From NCBI GenBank assembly GCA_035421265.1, contig DAOLWP010000008.1:1-20219 (forward strand): 20,219 nt of DNA, given 5' to 3'. Source of the stretch: UBA6220 sp937870835 (GTDB lineage: Bacteria > Patescibacteriota > Minisyncoccia > Minisyncoccales > Minisyncoccaceae). The notes under the pieces are model-generated. The model saw only the letters and a list, made by a program, of their open reading frames with translations, did no database searches and had not been told where the DNA came from. Position 1 is the stretch's first letter. The number at the start of each line of letters is the position of its first letter. Position numbers and translations under genes: made by a program. Below are positions 12,242 to 20,158 of the stretch, one piece after another.

Positions 12242-13522
12242 ATGGAAGAGGTCTTTATAATTAATGGAGGCAACAAATTAAAAGGAGAAATTAGCGCTTT
12301 CGGAGCGAAAAACGCTGCTTTTCCAGTTTTAATTGCCACACTTTTAACATCTGAAGATTGTATTATTGATAACGTTCCCTTAATTGAAGATGTTTTTAGA
12401 TTGTTAGAAATTTTTGAAAGTATGAATGTAAAAGTAGAATGGCTAGGGAAAAGGAAAATTAGAATTAATGCAAAAAATATTAATCCAAATAAGATTAATG
12501 ATAAATTGGTTTTGAAGTTTCGAGGTTCTGTACTTTTATTTGGCGCCTTATTGGCTCGTTTTGGCTGCGCTTGTTTACCTCAACCGGGAGGATGTTTAAT
12601 TGGAGTTAGGCCGATTGATACTCATTTAGACGCTTTTTCGCAAATGGGAGTAAAAATAGATAAAAGAAGAGGAAAATTATTAATGGTGGCACCGCAAAAA
12701 TTAAAAGACAATATGGTGATTATGGATGAATTTTCTGTTACTGCTACTGGCAATGTAATGTTATTTAGCAGTTTATGGGAGGAGACCGTAACTATGAAAG
12801 TAGCCGATGGAGATTATCAAAATCAAGAATTAGGAAAAGTTTTAAGAAAGATGGGGGTTAAGACCAAGGGAATTGGTCAGCATGCTATTAGTTTAAGGGG
12901 AGCTAAAAAATTAAAAGGGTTTCATCACTTTTTAATGTATGACCCCATTGAAGCCGGCACCTTTATTATTTTAGGTTTGGCTACTCAAGGAGACATTACA
13001 GTTAAAAATGTTGAATATCAATTTTTAGAATTTGTGTTGAAAAAGTTAGAAGATTGTGGCGCTAATTTTGAAATTTTAGGTCGTCCTCAAGATAGAGTTT
13101 CCGTTAAAATTTTGCCTTCTAAAAATATGAAAATTAAAAAAATGCAAAGCTTGCCTTATCCCGGTTTTCCTTCTGATTTATTATCTTCTTTAGGGGTTTT
13201 GGCAACTCAGACCAAGGGAGTAACTTTAATTCATGACCCTTTATATGAAGGACGGTTAAAATATATGGAAGGTTTGACAAAGATGGGCGCGGATATATTT
13301 TTTTCTGACCCGCATCGAGCCGCTATTAATGGTATTACTAAGCTTTACGGCGCAGATTTGGGTTCATTTGATTTGCGAGGAGGAGCAGCTTTAATTATTG
13401 CCGCTTTAATTGCCAAAGGCACTACTACAATTAGAAATATATATCAAGTTGACCGAGGGTATGAAAAAATAGAAGAGCGCTTGCAATCTTTGGGAGCGGA
13501 TATTAAAAGGGTAAGTTTATAA
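12242..13522 (+). CDS. murA: UDP-N-acetylglucosamine 1-carboxyvinyltransferase (MurA)
   Basis: MurA makes the first committed step of peptidoglycan synthesis, transferring enolpyruvate from PEP to UDP-GlcNAc in the cytoplasm. The 426 residues match family length (E. coli 419). Conserved elements are the N-terminal GGNKLKGEI, Lys23-Asn24 in GAKNAA, the PEP-binding Cys118 in PGGCLIGVRP, the FPSDLLSS region near 310, and YEGRLKYMEGLTKMGAD. Cys118 corresponds to Cys115 of E. coli, the fosfomycin target, and is retained. Nothing suggests inactivity. The gene sits between mreB1 and holB, with 12- and 2-base gaps, so wall precursor supply is probably co-transcribed with the actin homologue. Confidence 0.96.
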   Translation: MEEVFIINGGNKLKGEISAFGAKNAAFPVLIATLLTSEDCIIDNVPLIEDVFRLLEIFESMNVKVEWLGKRKIRINAKNINPNKINDKLVLKFRGSVLLFGALLARFGCACLPQPGGCLIGVRPIDTHLDAFSQMGVKIDKRRGKLLMVAPQKLKDNMVIMDEFSVTATGNVMLFSSLWEETVTMKVADGDYQNQELGKVLRKMGVKTKGIGQHAISLRGAKKLKGFHHFLMYDPIEAGTFIILGLATQGDITVKNVEYQFLEFVLKKLEDCGANFEILGRPQDRVSVKILPSKNMKIKKMQSLPYPGFPSDLLSSLGVLATQTKGVTLIHDPLYEGRLKYMEGLTKMGADIFFSDPHRAAINGITKLYGADLGSFDLRGGAALIIAALIAKGTTTIRNIYQVDRGYEKIEERLQSLGADIKRVSL

Positions 13523-13524
13523 AA

Positions 13525-14469
13525 ATGTCGACTATTGGCCATCAACAACAAAAAAATATTTTAAGCTCAGCCCTTAAAAGAGATAACTTGCCCCATGCTT
13601 TTATTTTTGCCGGGAGAGAAAGAATTGGTAAAAAATCAGTAGCGCTTGAATTTGTGCAAAATATTTTTTGCCAAAATAAAAATTTAGAAAGTGGAGCTTG
13701 CGGAAAGTGCAATACTTGTCGCGCTATTCAGCAATTAAGTTTTCCAGATTTATCAGTGGTAACTCCGGAAGAAAGAGGTAAAGAAATTAAAATAGAGCAA
13801 ATTGAACAATTAATTAATAAATTATCCTTAAAATCTTATAATAATTATTATAAGATTGGAATTATTGATGATGCGCATTTAATGAATTCTATTGCTCAAA
13901 ATGCTCTGCTTAAAACATTAGAAGAGCCAAAAGGAAGGGCAATTTTAATTTTAATTACTGCTTTTCCAGAAAGATTATTGTCCACTATTCGGTCTCGAGC
14001 GCAGGTGTTAAAATTTTTTGCAGTGCCCAAAGAAGAAATAGAACGATATTTAATAAGTTTAGGCGCTAACGCTAAAGAAGCCCAAGAAATAGCTTTTTTA
14101 AGTTCAGGAGAAATAGGTCGGGCTATTGATTTTTATAAAGATCCTTCTAAGATGAAAGTATTTCAAAATTATTTAAAAGAAATAGAACGACTTTGTTGGG
14201 CTGATTATGCGGAGCGTTTTCAATATGTCAAACGAATATCTGACGAAGTTGAAAATTTAGAAGGGTTTTTGCAAATTATGGAAATATGGGAAAGATTTTT
14301 TAGACGAGAGATGCTTTATAAAATTTTTGGCGATGCAAAAAGGTTGCCAAAATATTCAGCTGAAGATTTATTAATGATTATTAAAAATTTAGAACGAACA
14401 AGATATTTAATTGTTACAACTAATATTAATAAAAAAACCGCTTTGGAAAATTTTTTACTAAATTTATGA
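13525..14469 (+). CDS. holB: DNA polymerase III delta prime subunit
   Basis: The delta prime subunit is part of the clamp loader that opens the sliding clamp at replication forks. The 314-residue protein has the AAA+ layout: IGHQQQKNILSSAL, LPHAFIFAG, a P-loop-like GRERIGKKS (30-38), a zinc module with Cys49, Cys59, Cys62 and Cys65, IIDDAHLMN, and LLKTLEEP. The arginine-finger motif, usually SRC, reads SRA (in TIRSRAQVLKF), keeping the Arg but not the Cys. The C-terminal collar domain appears present. The ATG is 3 bases after the murA stop codon, suggesting coupled translation. A general clamp-loader or RuvB-like relative is less likely because of the zinc module and length. Confidence 0.92.
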   Translation: MSTIGHQQQKNILSSALKRDNLPHAFIFAGRERIGKKSVALEFVQNIFCQNKNLESGACGKCNTCRAIQQLSFPDLSVVTPEERGKEIKIEQIEQLINKLSLKSYNNYYKIGIIDDAHLMNSIAQNALLKTLEEPKGRAILILITAFPERLLSTIRSRAQVLKFFAVPKEEIERYLISLGANAKEAQEIAFLSSGEIGRAIDFYKDPSKMKVFQNYLKEIERLCWADYAERFQYVKRISDEVENLEGFLQIMEIWERFFRREMLYKIFGDAKRLPKYSAEDLLMIIKNLERTRYLIVTTNINKKTALENFLLNL

Positions 14470-14485
14470 ACAATAAATAGAGAAT

Positions 14486-15853
14486 ATGCAAAATCGAATT
14501 TTAATTAAGGATTTAAAAAATTATATTGGACAAGAGGTAATTATTGCTGGAACAATAGATTTAAGACGCGACCACGGCAAGCTTATTTTTTTAGATTTGC
14601 GCGACCGTAGCGGTTTTGCGCAAATAGTAGTTAATAAAAAAAATGAATCAGTTTATAATATTTTAGAAAAAGTTAAATCAGAATGGAATATAAGTTTAAA
14701 AGGTTTAGTTAAAAAACGGACCGAACAAACAATTAATCCAAATGTTTTTAATGGTGATTTGGAAGTGGAAGCGTTAACCGCGGAAATTTTAGGGGAAGCA
14801 GAGGAGATACCTTTTGAAAAAGATACCACAGAAATAAACTTGGAGACATATTTAGATTACTTACCCTATACTTTAAGAGGAGAAAAGCCTAAAGCAATTT
14901 TTAGAATTCAATCTCAAATAGTAAAATTATTCCGTGAATTTTTAACTCAGCAAGATTTTGTAGAAATTCAAGCGCCAAAAATAATTGGCGAAGACGCAGA
15001 GGGAGGGGCGACAACGTTTGTTTTAGATTATTTTGGCTATCCCGCTCATTTAGCTCAAAGTCCGCAATTTTATAAACAAATTATGGTAGGGGTATATGAA
15101 AGAGTATTTACTGTGGGCAATGTTTATCGAGCCGAACCGCATTCTACCACGCGGCATTTAAACGAGTATACGAGTTTAGATTTAGAGATGGGGTTTATTG
15201 AAAGTCATGTTGATATTATGGATCTAGAAACACATTTATTGGCTTATATTATGCAAGGGTTAGAAAAAACTAATTCTGCTGATTTTAAGTTTTTGAACGC
15301 GACCATACCAATTGTGCCAGACCAAATCCCAGTATTAAAGTTTCGAGAAGCTCAAAAATTAATAAAAGAAGCAACGGGTGAGGATTGCTTGAATGAACCA
15401 GATTTAGAACCAGCGCATGAACGTTGGCTTTGCGAATATAGTTCTAAAAAATTTAATAGCGATTTTATTTTTATCACTCACTTCCCGATGAGCAAACGAC
15501 CAATGTACACCTATGAAGATGAAAATGACCCGGGTTATGCTAAAGGATTTGATTTATTGTTTCGGGGAATTGAGGTTACAACCGGTGGGCAAAGAATTCA
15601 TAATTATGAAAAATTAGTATTAGCTATAAAACAAAAAGGACTTAACCCTGAAAAATTTAATTATTATTTACAAGCTTTTAAGTATGGAATGCCGCCTCAC
15701 GGTGGATTAGGAATGGGGTTAGAGCGGCTGACTGCTAAATTAATTGGAGTAGATAATGTCAGGGAAGCAGCTTTATTCCCGCGCGATATTCATCGAATAG
15801 ATTATTTATTAAGTCAAGGACCTAAAAATAATAATCACAATAATAAAAAATAA
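14486..15853 (+). CDS. aspS: archaeal-type aspartyl-tRNA synthetase, probably non-discriminating (Asp/Asn)
   Basis: This class II synthetase attaches Asp to tRNA. The 455-residue protein is the short archaeal form: an N-terminal OB-fold anticodon domain (1-100), then the catalytic core with GATTFVLDYFGYPAHLAQSP, motif 2 region VYRAEPHSTTRHLNEYTS, FRGIEVTTGGQRIH and motif 3 GLGMGLERLTAKLIG. The roughly 120-residue GAD insertion of ordinary bacterial AspRS is missing. The loop around KRPMYTYEDENDP favours Asp over Asn. In the anticodon domain the usual GW-V-H pattern reads GT-I-D; in other AspRS enzymes this region decides whether tRNA-Asn is also charged, so a relaxed enzyme that works with GatCAB is plausible. 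The end is Asn/Lys-rich (NNNHNNKK). No gat genes are in the window. Confidence 0.88.
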   Translation: MQNRILIKDLKNYIGQEVIIAGTIDLRRDHGKLIFLDLRDRSGFAQIVVNKKNESVYNILEKVKSEWNISLKGLVKKRTEQTINPNVFNGDLEVEALTAEILGEAEEIPFEKDTTEINLETYLDYLPYTLRGEKPKAIFRIQSQIVKLFREFLTQQDFVEIQAPKIIGEDAEGGATTFVLDYFGYPAHLAQSPQFYKQIMVGVYERVFTVGNVYRAEPHSTTRHLNEYTSLDLEMGFIESHVDIMDLETHLLAYIMQGLEKTNSADFKFLNATIPIVPDQIPVLKFREAQKLIKEATGEDCLNEPDLEPAHERWLCEYSSKKFNSDFIFITHFPMSKRPMYTYEDENDPGYAKGFDLLFRGIEVTTGGQRIHNYEKLVLAIKQKGLNPEKFNYYLQAFKYGMPPHGGLGMGLERLTAKLIGVDNVREAALFPRDIHRIDYLLSQGPKNNNHNNKK

Positions 15854-15875
15854 TAAATATAAATTAGAAAATAAC

Positions 15876-15913
15876 AAGGCTATTTAAATTAAGATTATTA
15901 ATTTAAAAGCTTT
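15876..15913 (+). promoter_or_regulatory. hairpin in the aspS-frr gap
   Basis: The arms at 15876-15891 and 15899-15913 pair over about 15 bp, with one bulged A and one G-U pair. Only A/T-rich bases without a clear T-tract follow, so it is a weak or non-classical terminator. It could mark a processing or attenuation site inside the gene string, which otherwise has gaps of at most 16 bases. Confidence 0.4.
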
Positions 15914-15927
15914 ATTAAAAATTATTT

Positions 15928-16485
15928 ATGCTATACGAAGACATTATTAAATCAATAGAGCCAGAATTAGAAAAAGCAGTTGATTTTGCGCAGAAAAAAT
16001 TGGCTTCTTTAAGGACTGGGCGAGCTACGCCGGCTCTTGTGGAAGACATAAAGGCTGATTGTTTTGGGCAGATGTTGCCGATTAAACAATTAGCTGCCAT
16101 ATCTGTTCTTTCAGCTAAACAGCTTTTAATTCAGCCATGGGATAAATCATATATTGAAGGCATAGAACAGGCAATTATGAGAGAAGCTTCGGGTTTATCT
16201 TTAATTCCAGAAGGATCAAATATTATTGTAAATGTGCCGCCTATGTCCGAAGAATTACGTAAAGAATTAATAAAGGTAGTAGCTCAAACCGAAGATGGAG
16301 CTAAAAAAACTATTCGTAAATTTCGTGATGAAGCTTGGTCAGAAATTCAAGAAAAAACAAGAGAAGGATTAATTAGAGAGGACGATAAATATAAAGGCAA
16401 AGATAAATTACAAGAATTAGTAGATAAATATAATAAAAAAATAGATGAAATAGTTGACCGTAAAAAAGCGGAACTACAAGGATAA
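15928..16485 (+). CDS. frr: ribosome recycling factor
   Basis: RRF works with EF-G to split ribosomes after termination. The 185-residue length is normal. The signature elements are LASLRTGRATPALVEDI (about 26-42), IQPWDKSYIEGIEQAI, NIIVNVPPMSEELRKELIK and the long C-terminal helix GKDKLQELVDKYNKKIDEIVDRKKAEL. The Arg residues of RTGRAT and the hinge region are retained. It is preceded by a 74-base gap with a hairpin, and rseP starts two bases after its stop; the gene pair frr-rseP is therefore likely translated together. The usual neighbours pyrH and tsf are not present. Confidence 0.96.
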   Translation: MLYEDIIKSIEPELEKAVDFAQKKLASLRTGRATPALVEDIKADCFGQMLPIKQLAAISVLSAKQLLIQPWDKSYIEGIEQAIMREASGLSLIPEGSNIIVNVPPMSEELRKELIKVVAQTEDGAKKTIRKFRDEAWSEIQEKTREGLIREDDKYKGKDKLQELVDKYNKKIDEIVDRKKAELQG

Positions 16486-16487
16486 AT

Positions 16488-17621
16488 ATGTTTATTATTG
16501 ATATATTAATTTTTTTTATAATTTTTAGTTTAGTGGTTTTTGTTCATGAATTTGGACATTTTTTAGGCGCTCGTTTAACCAATGTTAAAGTAGAAGAATT
16601 TGGAATTGGTTTTCCACCCAAAATTTGGAAAAAGAAGATTAAAGAAACCGAATATTTTATTGGGGCTTTACCTTTTGGGGGGTATACAAAAATTTATGGA
16701 ATGGACGACATAGATGACGAAAAAGATAAAGATCCTCACGGATATGAAAAGCAAGGCCCATGGGCAAAAGCTTTAATCTGTTTAGGCGGAGTAATAATGA
16801 ATATAATCTTTGCAGCCTTCATTTTTTATTTTTTAATTGCCTCATCTGGATTTAAAATGTCCCAAGTAATGATTTTAGAAGATTATAAATTTCCTTTTGG
16901 TGAACAAGTTAATTATCCTTTGATTGTAGAGGTAGACGAAAATTCTCCAGCAACTTTAGCGGGTTTAAAATCGCTTGATGTAATTATGAAAATTAATGGG
17001 GAAGAAGTAAGAAGTCTTGAGCAATTCAGTAAAACCATTGAAACTTTACGCGGTAAAAGCGCTGTTCTTACTATTATTGATGGACAGACCCAAATATTCA
17101 AAGAAGTAACTTTAGTCCCGCGGATAGAAGAAGTAGAAGGAGAAGGTCCAGTGGGCATAGGTTTAACAGAAATGGCTTATATTAATTATAAGACCTGGCC
17201 TGATAAAATTTTTTGTGGCTTTGAACATGCCTATAATTATATGGATTTTTCTGTCCGGGCATTAGGAAGTATGATTGCTGAATCAGTGCGGGAAAAAAAT
17301 ATTCAACCATTAGCCGATTCAATGAGTGGACCCGTAGGAATTTTTGCTGTCACTAAAGTAGTAAGCCGCGAGGGCATAGTGGCGCTAATTAATTTTGTAG
17401 CCTTACTTTCTGTAGCTTTGGGGATAAGTAATTTGCTTCCTATTCCGGCTATGGATGGCGCGAAAGCGATTTTTGTATTTTTAGAAGCCATTAATAAAAA
17501 GATTTTTAACAAAAATTTATTAGCCCAGTTGGAGAAATACGGAATATTATTTTTAATTATTTTAGCCATTGCAATGGTTTTTAAGGACTTTTTCCAATTC
17601 AAAGATATTATTTTAAAATAA
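16488..17621 (+). CDS. rseP: site-2 protease, RseP/RasP-type intramembrane zinc metalloprotease
   Basis: The 377-residue protein has an N-terminal transmembrane segment with the zinc site HEFGH (His20, Glu21, His24), a second segment after KALICLGGVIMNIIFAAFIF, one PDZ domain (about 140-225, SPATLAGLKSLDVIMKINGEEV), and C-terminal segments with NLLPIPAMDGAK, in which Asp323 is the third zinc ligand. The usual form of this last motif is LDGG; here it is MDGA. Such proteases cut membrane-bound anti-sigma factors and leftover signal peptides; the substrate here is unknown. A Shine-Dalgarno-like AAGGA (16478-16482), five bases before the ATG, lies at the end of frr and its stop codon, so translation is likely coupled. 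No sigma/anti-sigma pair is in the window. Confidence 0.92.
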   Translation: MFIIDILIFFIIFSLVVFVHEFGHFLGARLTNVKVEEFGIGFPPKIWKKKIKETEYFIGALPFGGYTKIYGMDDIDDEKDKDPHGYEKQGPWAKALICLGGVIMNIIFAAFIFYFLIASSGFKMSQVMILEDYKFPFGEQVNYPLIVEVDENSPATLAGLKSLDVIMKINGEEVRSLEQFSKTIETLRGKSAVLTIIDGQTQIFKEVTLVPRIEEVEGEGPVGIGLTEMAYINYKTWPDKIFCGFEHAYNYMDFSVRALGSMIAESVREKNIQPLADSMSGPVGIFAVTKVVSREGIVALINFVALLSVALGISNLLPIPAMDGAKAIFVFLEAINKKIFNKNLLAQLEKYGILFLIILAIAMVFKDFFQFKDIILK

Positions 17622-17626
17622 AAAAT

Positions 17627-18856
17627 ATGAAACAAGCTAATTTATTTTCAAAGACATTTAAGGAAGTGCCCAAAGATGAAAAAAGCGTGAATGCCCAATT
17701 ATTAATTCGGGCTGGTTTTGTGGATAAATTGGCGAGCGGAGTTTTTATTTATTTACCATTAGGACTACGAACCTTAAAAAAAATTCAAAATATTGTAATT
17801 CAAGAAATGAATAAAATTGGAGGACAAGAAATCTTAATGCCATCTTTAACCCCAAAACAGAATTGGGAAAAAACTGGTCGCGTCGCCATTGAAGAGGCAT
17901 ATAAAATTCAAGACGAAGATTTTATTTTAGGCTGGACCCACGAAGAGATAATTACTCCCTTAATGGTAAAGCATTTATTGTCTTCTAAAGACTTACCGAA
18001 AGCAATTTATCAGATTCAAACAAAATTTAGAAATGAACCACGCGCCAAATCAGGGCTTTTACGAGCTCGGGAGTTTATTATGAAAGATATGTATTCTTTT
18101 CATAATAATATAGGTGAATTAGATGTCTATTATGAAAGAGTGAAAGAATCTTATTTTAATATTTTTTCTCGTTGTGGCTTGAAAGAAAAGACCTATTTAA
18201 CTTTGGCTTCGGGCGGAGCTTTTACAGAAAAATATTCTCATGAATTTCAAACTATTACTGAGGCAGGTGAAGATATAATTTATATTTGTGAACAATGTGG
18301 ATTAGCAATGAATAAAGAAATTAAAACAGAAAAATGCGTTCAATGCGGAGCAGATAAGTTTATAGAAAAAAAATCTATTGAAGTAGGAAATATATTTAAA
18401 TTAAATACCAAATACTCTGAGCCATTCGGTCTTAAAAATGAGAAAGGAGAGTTTGTTTTAATGGGTTGTTATGGGCTTGGTATTACTCGTTTGATGGGAG
18501 CAGTGGTGGAAGTTTTTAATGATGAAAAAGGAATAATTTGGCCTAAAAATATTGCGCCATTTCAGATACATTTATTAGAATTGGCGGGAAAAAATAAAGA
18601 GGTTAAAGAAAAATGTAAAGAAGTTTATGAGATTTTACAAAAAAATAATTTTGAAGTATTATACGATGATAGAGATGAAAAAACTGCAGGTGAAAAATTA
18701 GCCGATAGCGATTTAATCGGTTTGCCTTTGCGAATGGTTATAAGCCAAAAAACATTAGAGCAAGATAGCGTAGAGGTTAAAAATCGCAATGAAGAAAATG
18801 TAAGTTTAATTAAAATAAGTGAAATTATAAAATATGCCGAAAAATTTTTTAGATAA
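17627..18856 (+). CDS. proS: prolyl-tRNA synthetase lacking the INS editing domain
   Basis: ProRS attaches Pro to tRNA-Pro. The protein has only 409 residues against about 570 for standard bacterial ProRS. The class II core is present: SGVFIYLPLGLRTLKKI, WTHEE, motif 2 FRNEPRAKSGLLRAREFIMKD (134-154), motif 3 GCYGLGITRLMGAV (280-293), and the C-terminal anticodon domain with LYDDRDEKTAGEKLADSDLIGLP in the sequence at 18658-18726. Where the roughly 180-residue INS domain normally lies, there is a small zinc-ribbon-like loop with Cys221, Cys224, Cys237 and Cys240. The enzyme should therefore lack the cis-editing of Ala-tRNA-Pro. The gene starts 5 bases after rseP and its end overlaps mreB2. Confidence 0.93.
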   Translation: MKQANLFSKTFKEVPKDEKSVNAQLLIRAGFVDKLASGVFIYLPLGLRTLKKIQNIVIQEMNKIGGQEILMPSLTPKQNWEKTGRVAIEEAYKIQDEDFILGWTHEEIITPLMVKHLLSSKDLPKAIYQIQTKFRNEPRAKSGLLRAREFIMKDMYSFHNNIGELDVYYERVKESYFNIFSRCGLKEKTYLTLASGGAFTEKYSHEFQTITEAGEDIIYICEQCGLAMNKEIKTEKCVQCGADKFIEKKSIEVGNIFKLNTKYSEPFGLKNEKGEFVLMGCYGLGITRLMGAVVEVFNDEKGIIWPKNIAPFQIHLLELAGKNKEVKEKCKEVYEILQKNNFEVLYDDRDEKTAGEKLADSDLIGLPLRMVISQKTLEQDSVEVKNRNEENVSLIKISEIIKYAEKFFR

Positions 18857-19910
18857 TATTTTTTCAAATTTATCCCAAGATATTGCTATTGATTTAGGAA
18901 CTGCTAATTGTCTTGTTTATGTGCGGGGAAGAGGAATTATTTTATCAGAGCCATCAGTAGTGGCTTTAAATAAAAAAACCAATCAAGTTTTAGCAATTGG
19001 ACGTGAAGCAGAAAAAATGGTTGGCAAAACACCAAGTCATATTGTGGCAATTAGACCATTAGTTTCCGGAGTAATTTCTGATTTTGAAGTGACAGAGCAG
19101 ATGCTCAGATATTTAATTGAAAGAGCTAAAGAAGATAAGTTTACTTTATTGAAACCACGGGTAATTGTAGGAATTCCATCTGGAGTGACAGAAGTAGAAA
19201 AGAAGGCAGTGATTGATGCTACCAAATCAGCTGGAGCGCGAGAAGTATTTTTAATTGATGAACCAATGGCAGCGACCATTGGAGCAAGAATAGCAATTCA
19301 CGAAGCAGCGGGAAATTTTATCATTGATATTGGCGGAGGCACTACGGAAGTAGCGGTTATATCATTAGGGGGGATTGTGGTCAGTAAAACTTTAAGGATT
19401 GCAGGTGATAAATTAAATCAGGATATTATTCAATATGCCCAAGAAAAATATAAGCTATTGATTGGAGTGCGAACTGCAGAAAAAATAAAAATAAGTATTG
19501 GTGTTGTTTATTTTGAAAAAGAACCAAACAAAAGCGAATTGAAAGAGATGCCAATGCGCGGTCGAAATTTAGTATCTGGTTTACCTGAAGAAATTATAGT
19601 CTCTCAAAATGATATTAAAAAAGCTTTAGAGCGTTCAGTTACCCAAATTGTTACTGAGATTAAAAATACTATTGAAATTACACCCCCAGAATTGTTGGCT
19701 GATATTATGAAAAAGGGTATTGCTTTGGCTGGTGGAGGAGCTTTATTAAGAGGATTAGATAAATTAATTACTAAGGAAACAAAAATTCCTTGTTATGTAA
19801 TAGAGGATCCAATGACAGCTGTCGCCCGTGGAGCAGGAATGGTTTTAGAAAATTTAGATGAATATCATGATGTTTTGGTGGAGATTGAAGAACCTCAACC
19901 TACAAAATAG
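18834..19910 (+). CDS. mreB: MreB actin homologue, paralogue 2 (with N-terminal amphipathic segment)
   Basis: The 358-residue protein has the full MreB pattern: IDLGTAN (19-25), the DEPMAATIGA region, DIGGGTTE from residue 165, MRGRNLVSGLP, ITPPELLADIM and LAGGGALLRGLD. It starts MPKNFLDNIFSNLSQD, an amphipathic stretch like the membrane-binding helix of many MreBs, and this segment is missing in paralogue 1. The C-terminal tail is acidic (EIEEPQPTK). The start codon lies inside the end of proS, with a 23-base overlap in another reading frame, so translation is probably coupled. In most bacteria mreC and mreD would follow; here the next 248 bases hold a promoter and terminator, then an anchored protein cut by the window edge. 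Confidence 0.95.
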   Translation: MPKNFLDNIFSNLSQDIAIDLGTANCLVYVRGRGIILSEPSVVALNKKTNQVLAIGREAEKMVGKTPSHIVAIRPLVSGVISDFEVTEQMLRYLIERAKEDKFTLLKPRVIVGIPSGVTEVEKKAVIDATKSAGAREVFLIDEPMAATIGARIAIHEAAGNFIIDIGGGTTEVAVISLGGIVVSKTLRIAGDKLNQDIIQYAQEKYKLLIGVRTAEKIKISIGVVYFEKEPNKSELKEMPMRGRNLVSGLPEEIIVSQNDIKKALERSVTQIVTEIKNTIEITPPELLADIMKKGIALAGGGALLRGLDKLITKETKIPCYVIEDPMTAVARGAGMVLENLDEYHDVLVEIEEPQPTK

Positions 19911-19932
19911 TACCTTATTTATAAAATAATCG

Positions 19933-19960
19933 TTGACAGTTTAATATAGGGCGTTATAAT
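19933..19960 (+). promoter_or_regulatory. strong promoter downstream of mreB2
   Basis: TTGACA (19933-19938) and TATAAT (19955-19960) are perfect consensus boxes, 16 bases apart. The predicted start is near 19967. No convincing coding region begins before the terminator at 20099. Confidence 0.75.
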
Positions 19961-19966
19961 AATAGT

Positions 19967-20123
19967 AACAATAGGTTCATTAGATAAAGTAAAATTAAGA
20001 CAAATACAAAAATACAAACAGAATGGGAATATTTTATCATTGTCAGTTTTTGTCATCCAGTTTTGGATTAAATTTTAATTTATTTTTTAATAAACATTGC
20101 TTTAGTTTTAGCTAAAGCTTTTT
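19967..20123 (+). ncRNA. candidate small RNA of about 157 nt
   Basis: The stretch is bounded by a consensus promoter and a terminator. It holds a short hairpin ATCCA-GTTT-TGGAT (20055-20068) and the terminator stem. It is very A/T-rich, and matches no RNA family that I can recognise (it is not tmRNA or SRP RNA by eye). A 30-codon ORF at 20023-20115 runs into the terminator stem, lacks a Shine-Dalgarno sequence and looks spurious. An alternative reading is a long, attenuated 5' leader of the gene at 20159. Confidence 0.35.
20099..20123 (+). terminator. Rho-independent terminator before the last gene
   Basis: GCTTTAG (20099-20105) pairs with CTAAAGC (20112-20118) around TTTTAG, followed by TTTTT. 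A TATAAT at 20127-20132 directly after it may be the -10 box for the gene at 20159, though no good -35 box is seen. Confidence 0.7.
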
Positions 20124-20158
20124 AATTATAATAAAAAACAAATAAACTATTAAATTAT

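Noticed and set aside
14486..15853. Asparaginyl-tRNA synthetase
   Set aside because: The KRPMY loop and the archaeal AspRS-like pattern around FRGIEVTTGGQRIH fit AspRS better than AsnRS.
15876..15913. Classical Rho-independent terminator after aspS
   Set aside because: The stem is A/T-rich and no run of T follows the descending arm, so it is listed only as a hairpin.
20023..20115. 30-codon ORF after the mreB2 promoter
   Set aside because: It ends inside the terminator stem, has no Shine-Dalgarno sequence and encodes a low-information Phe/Ser/Asn-rich peptide.
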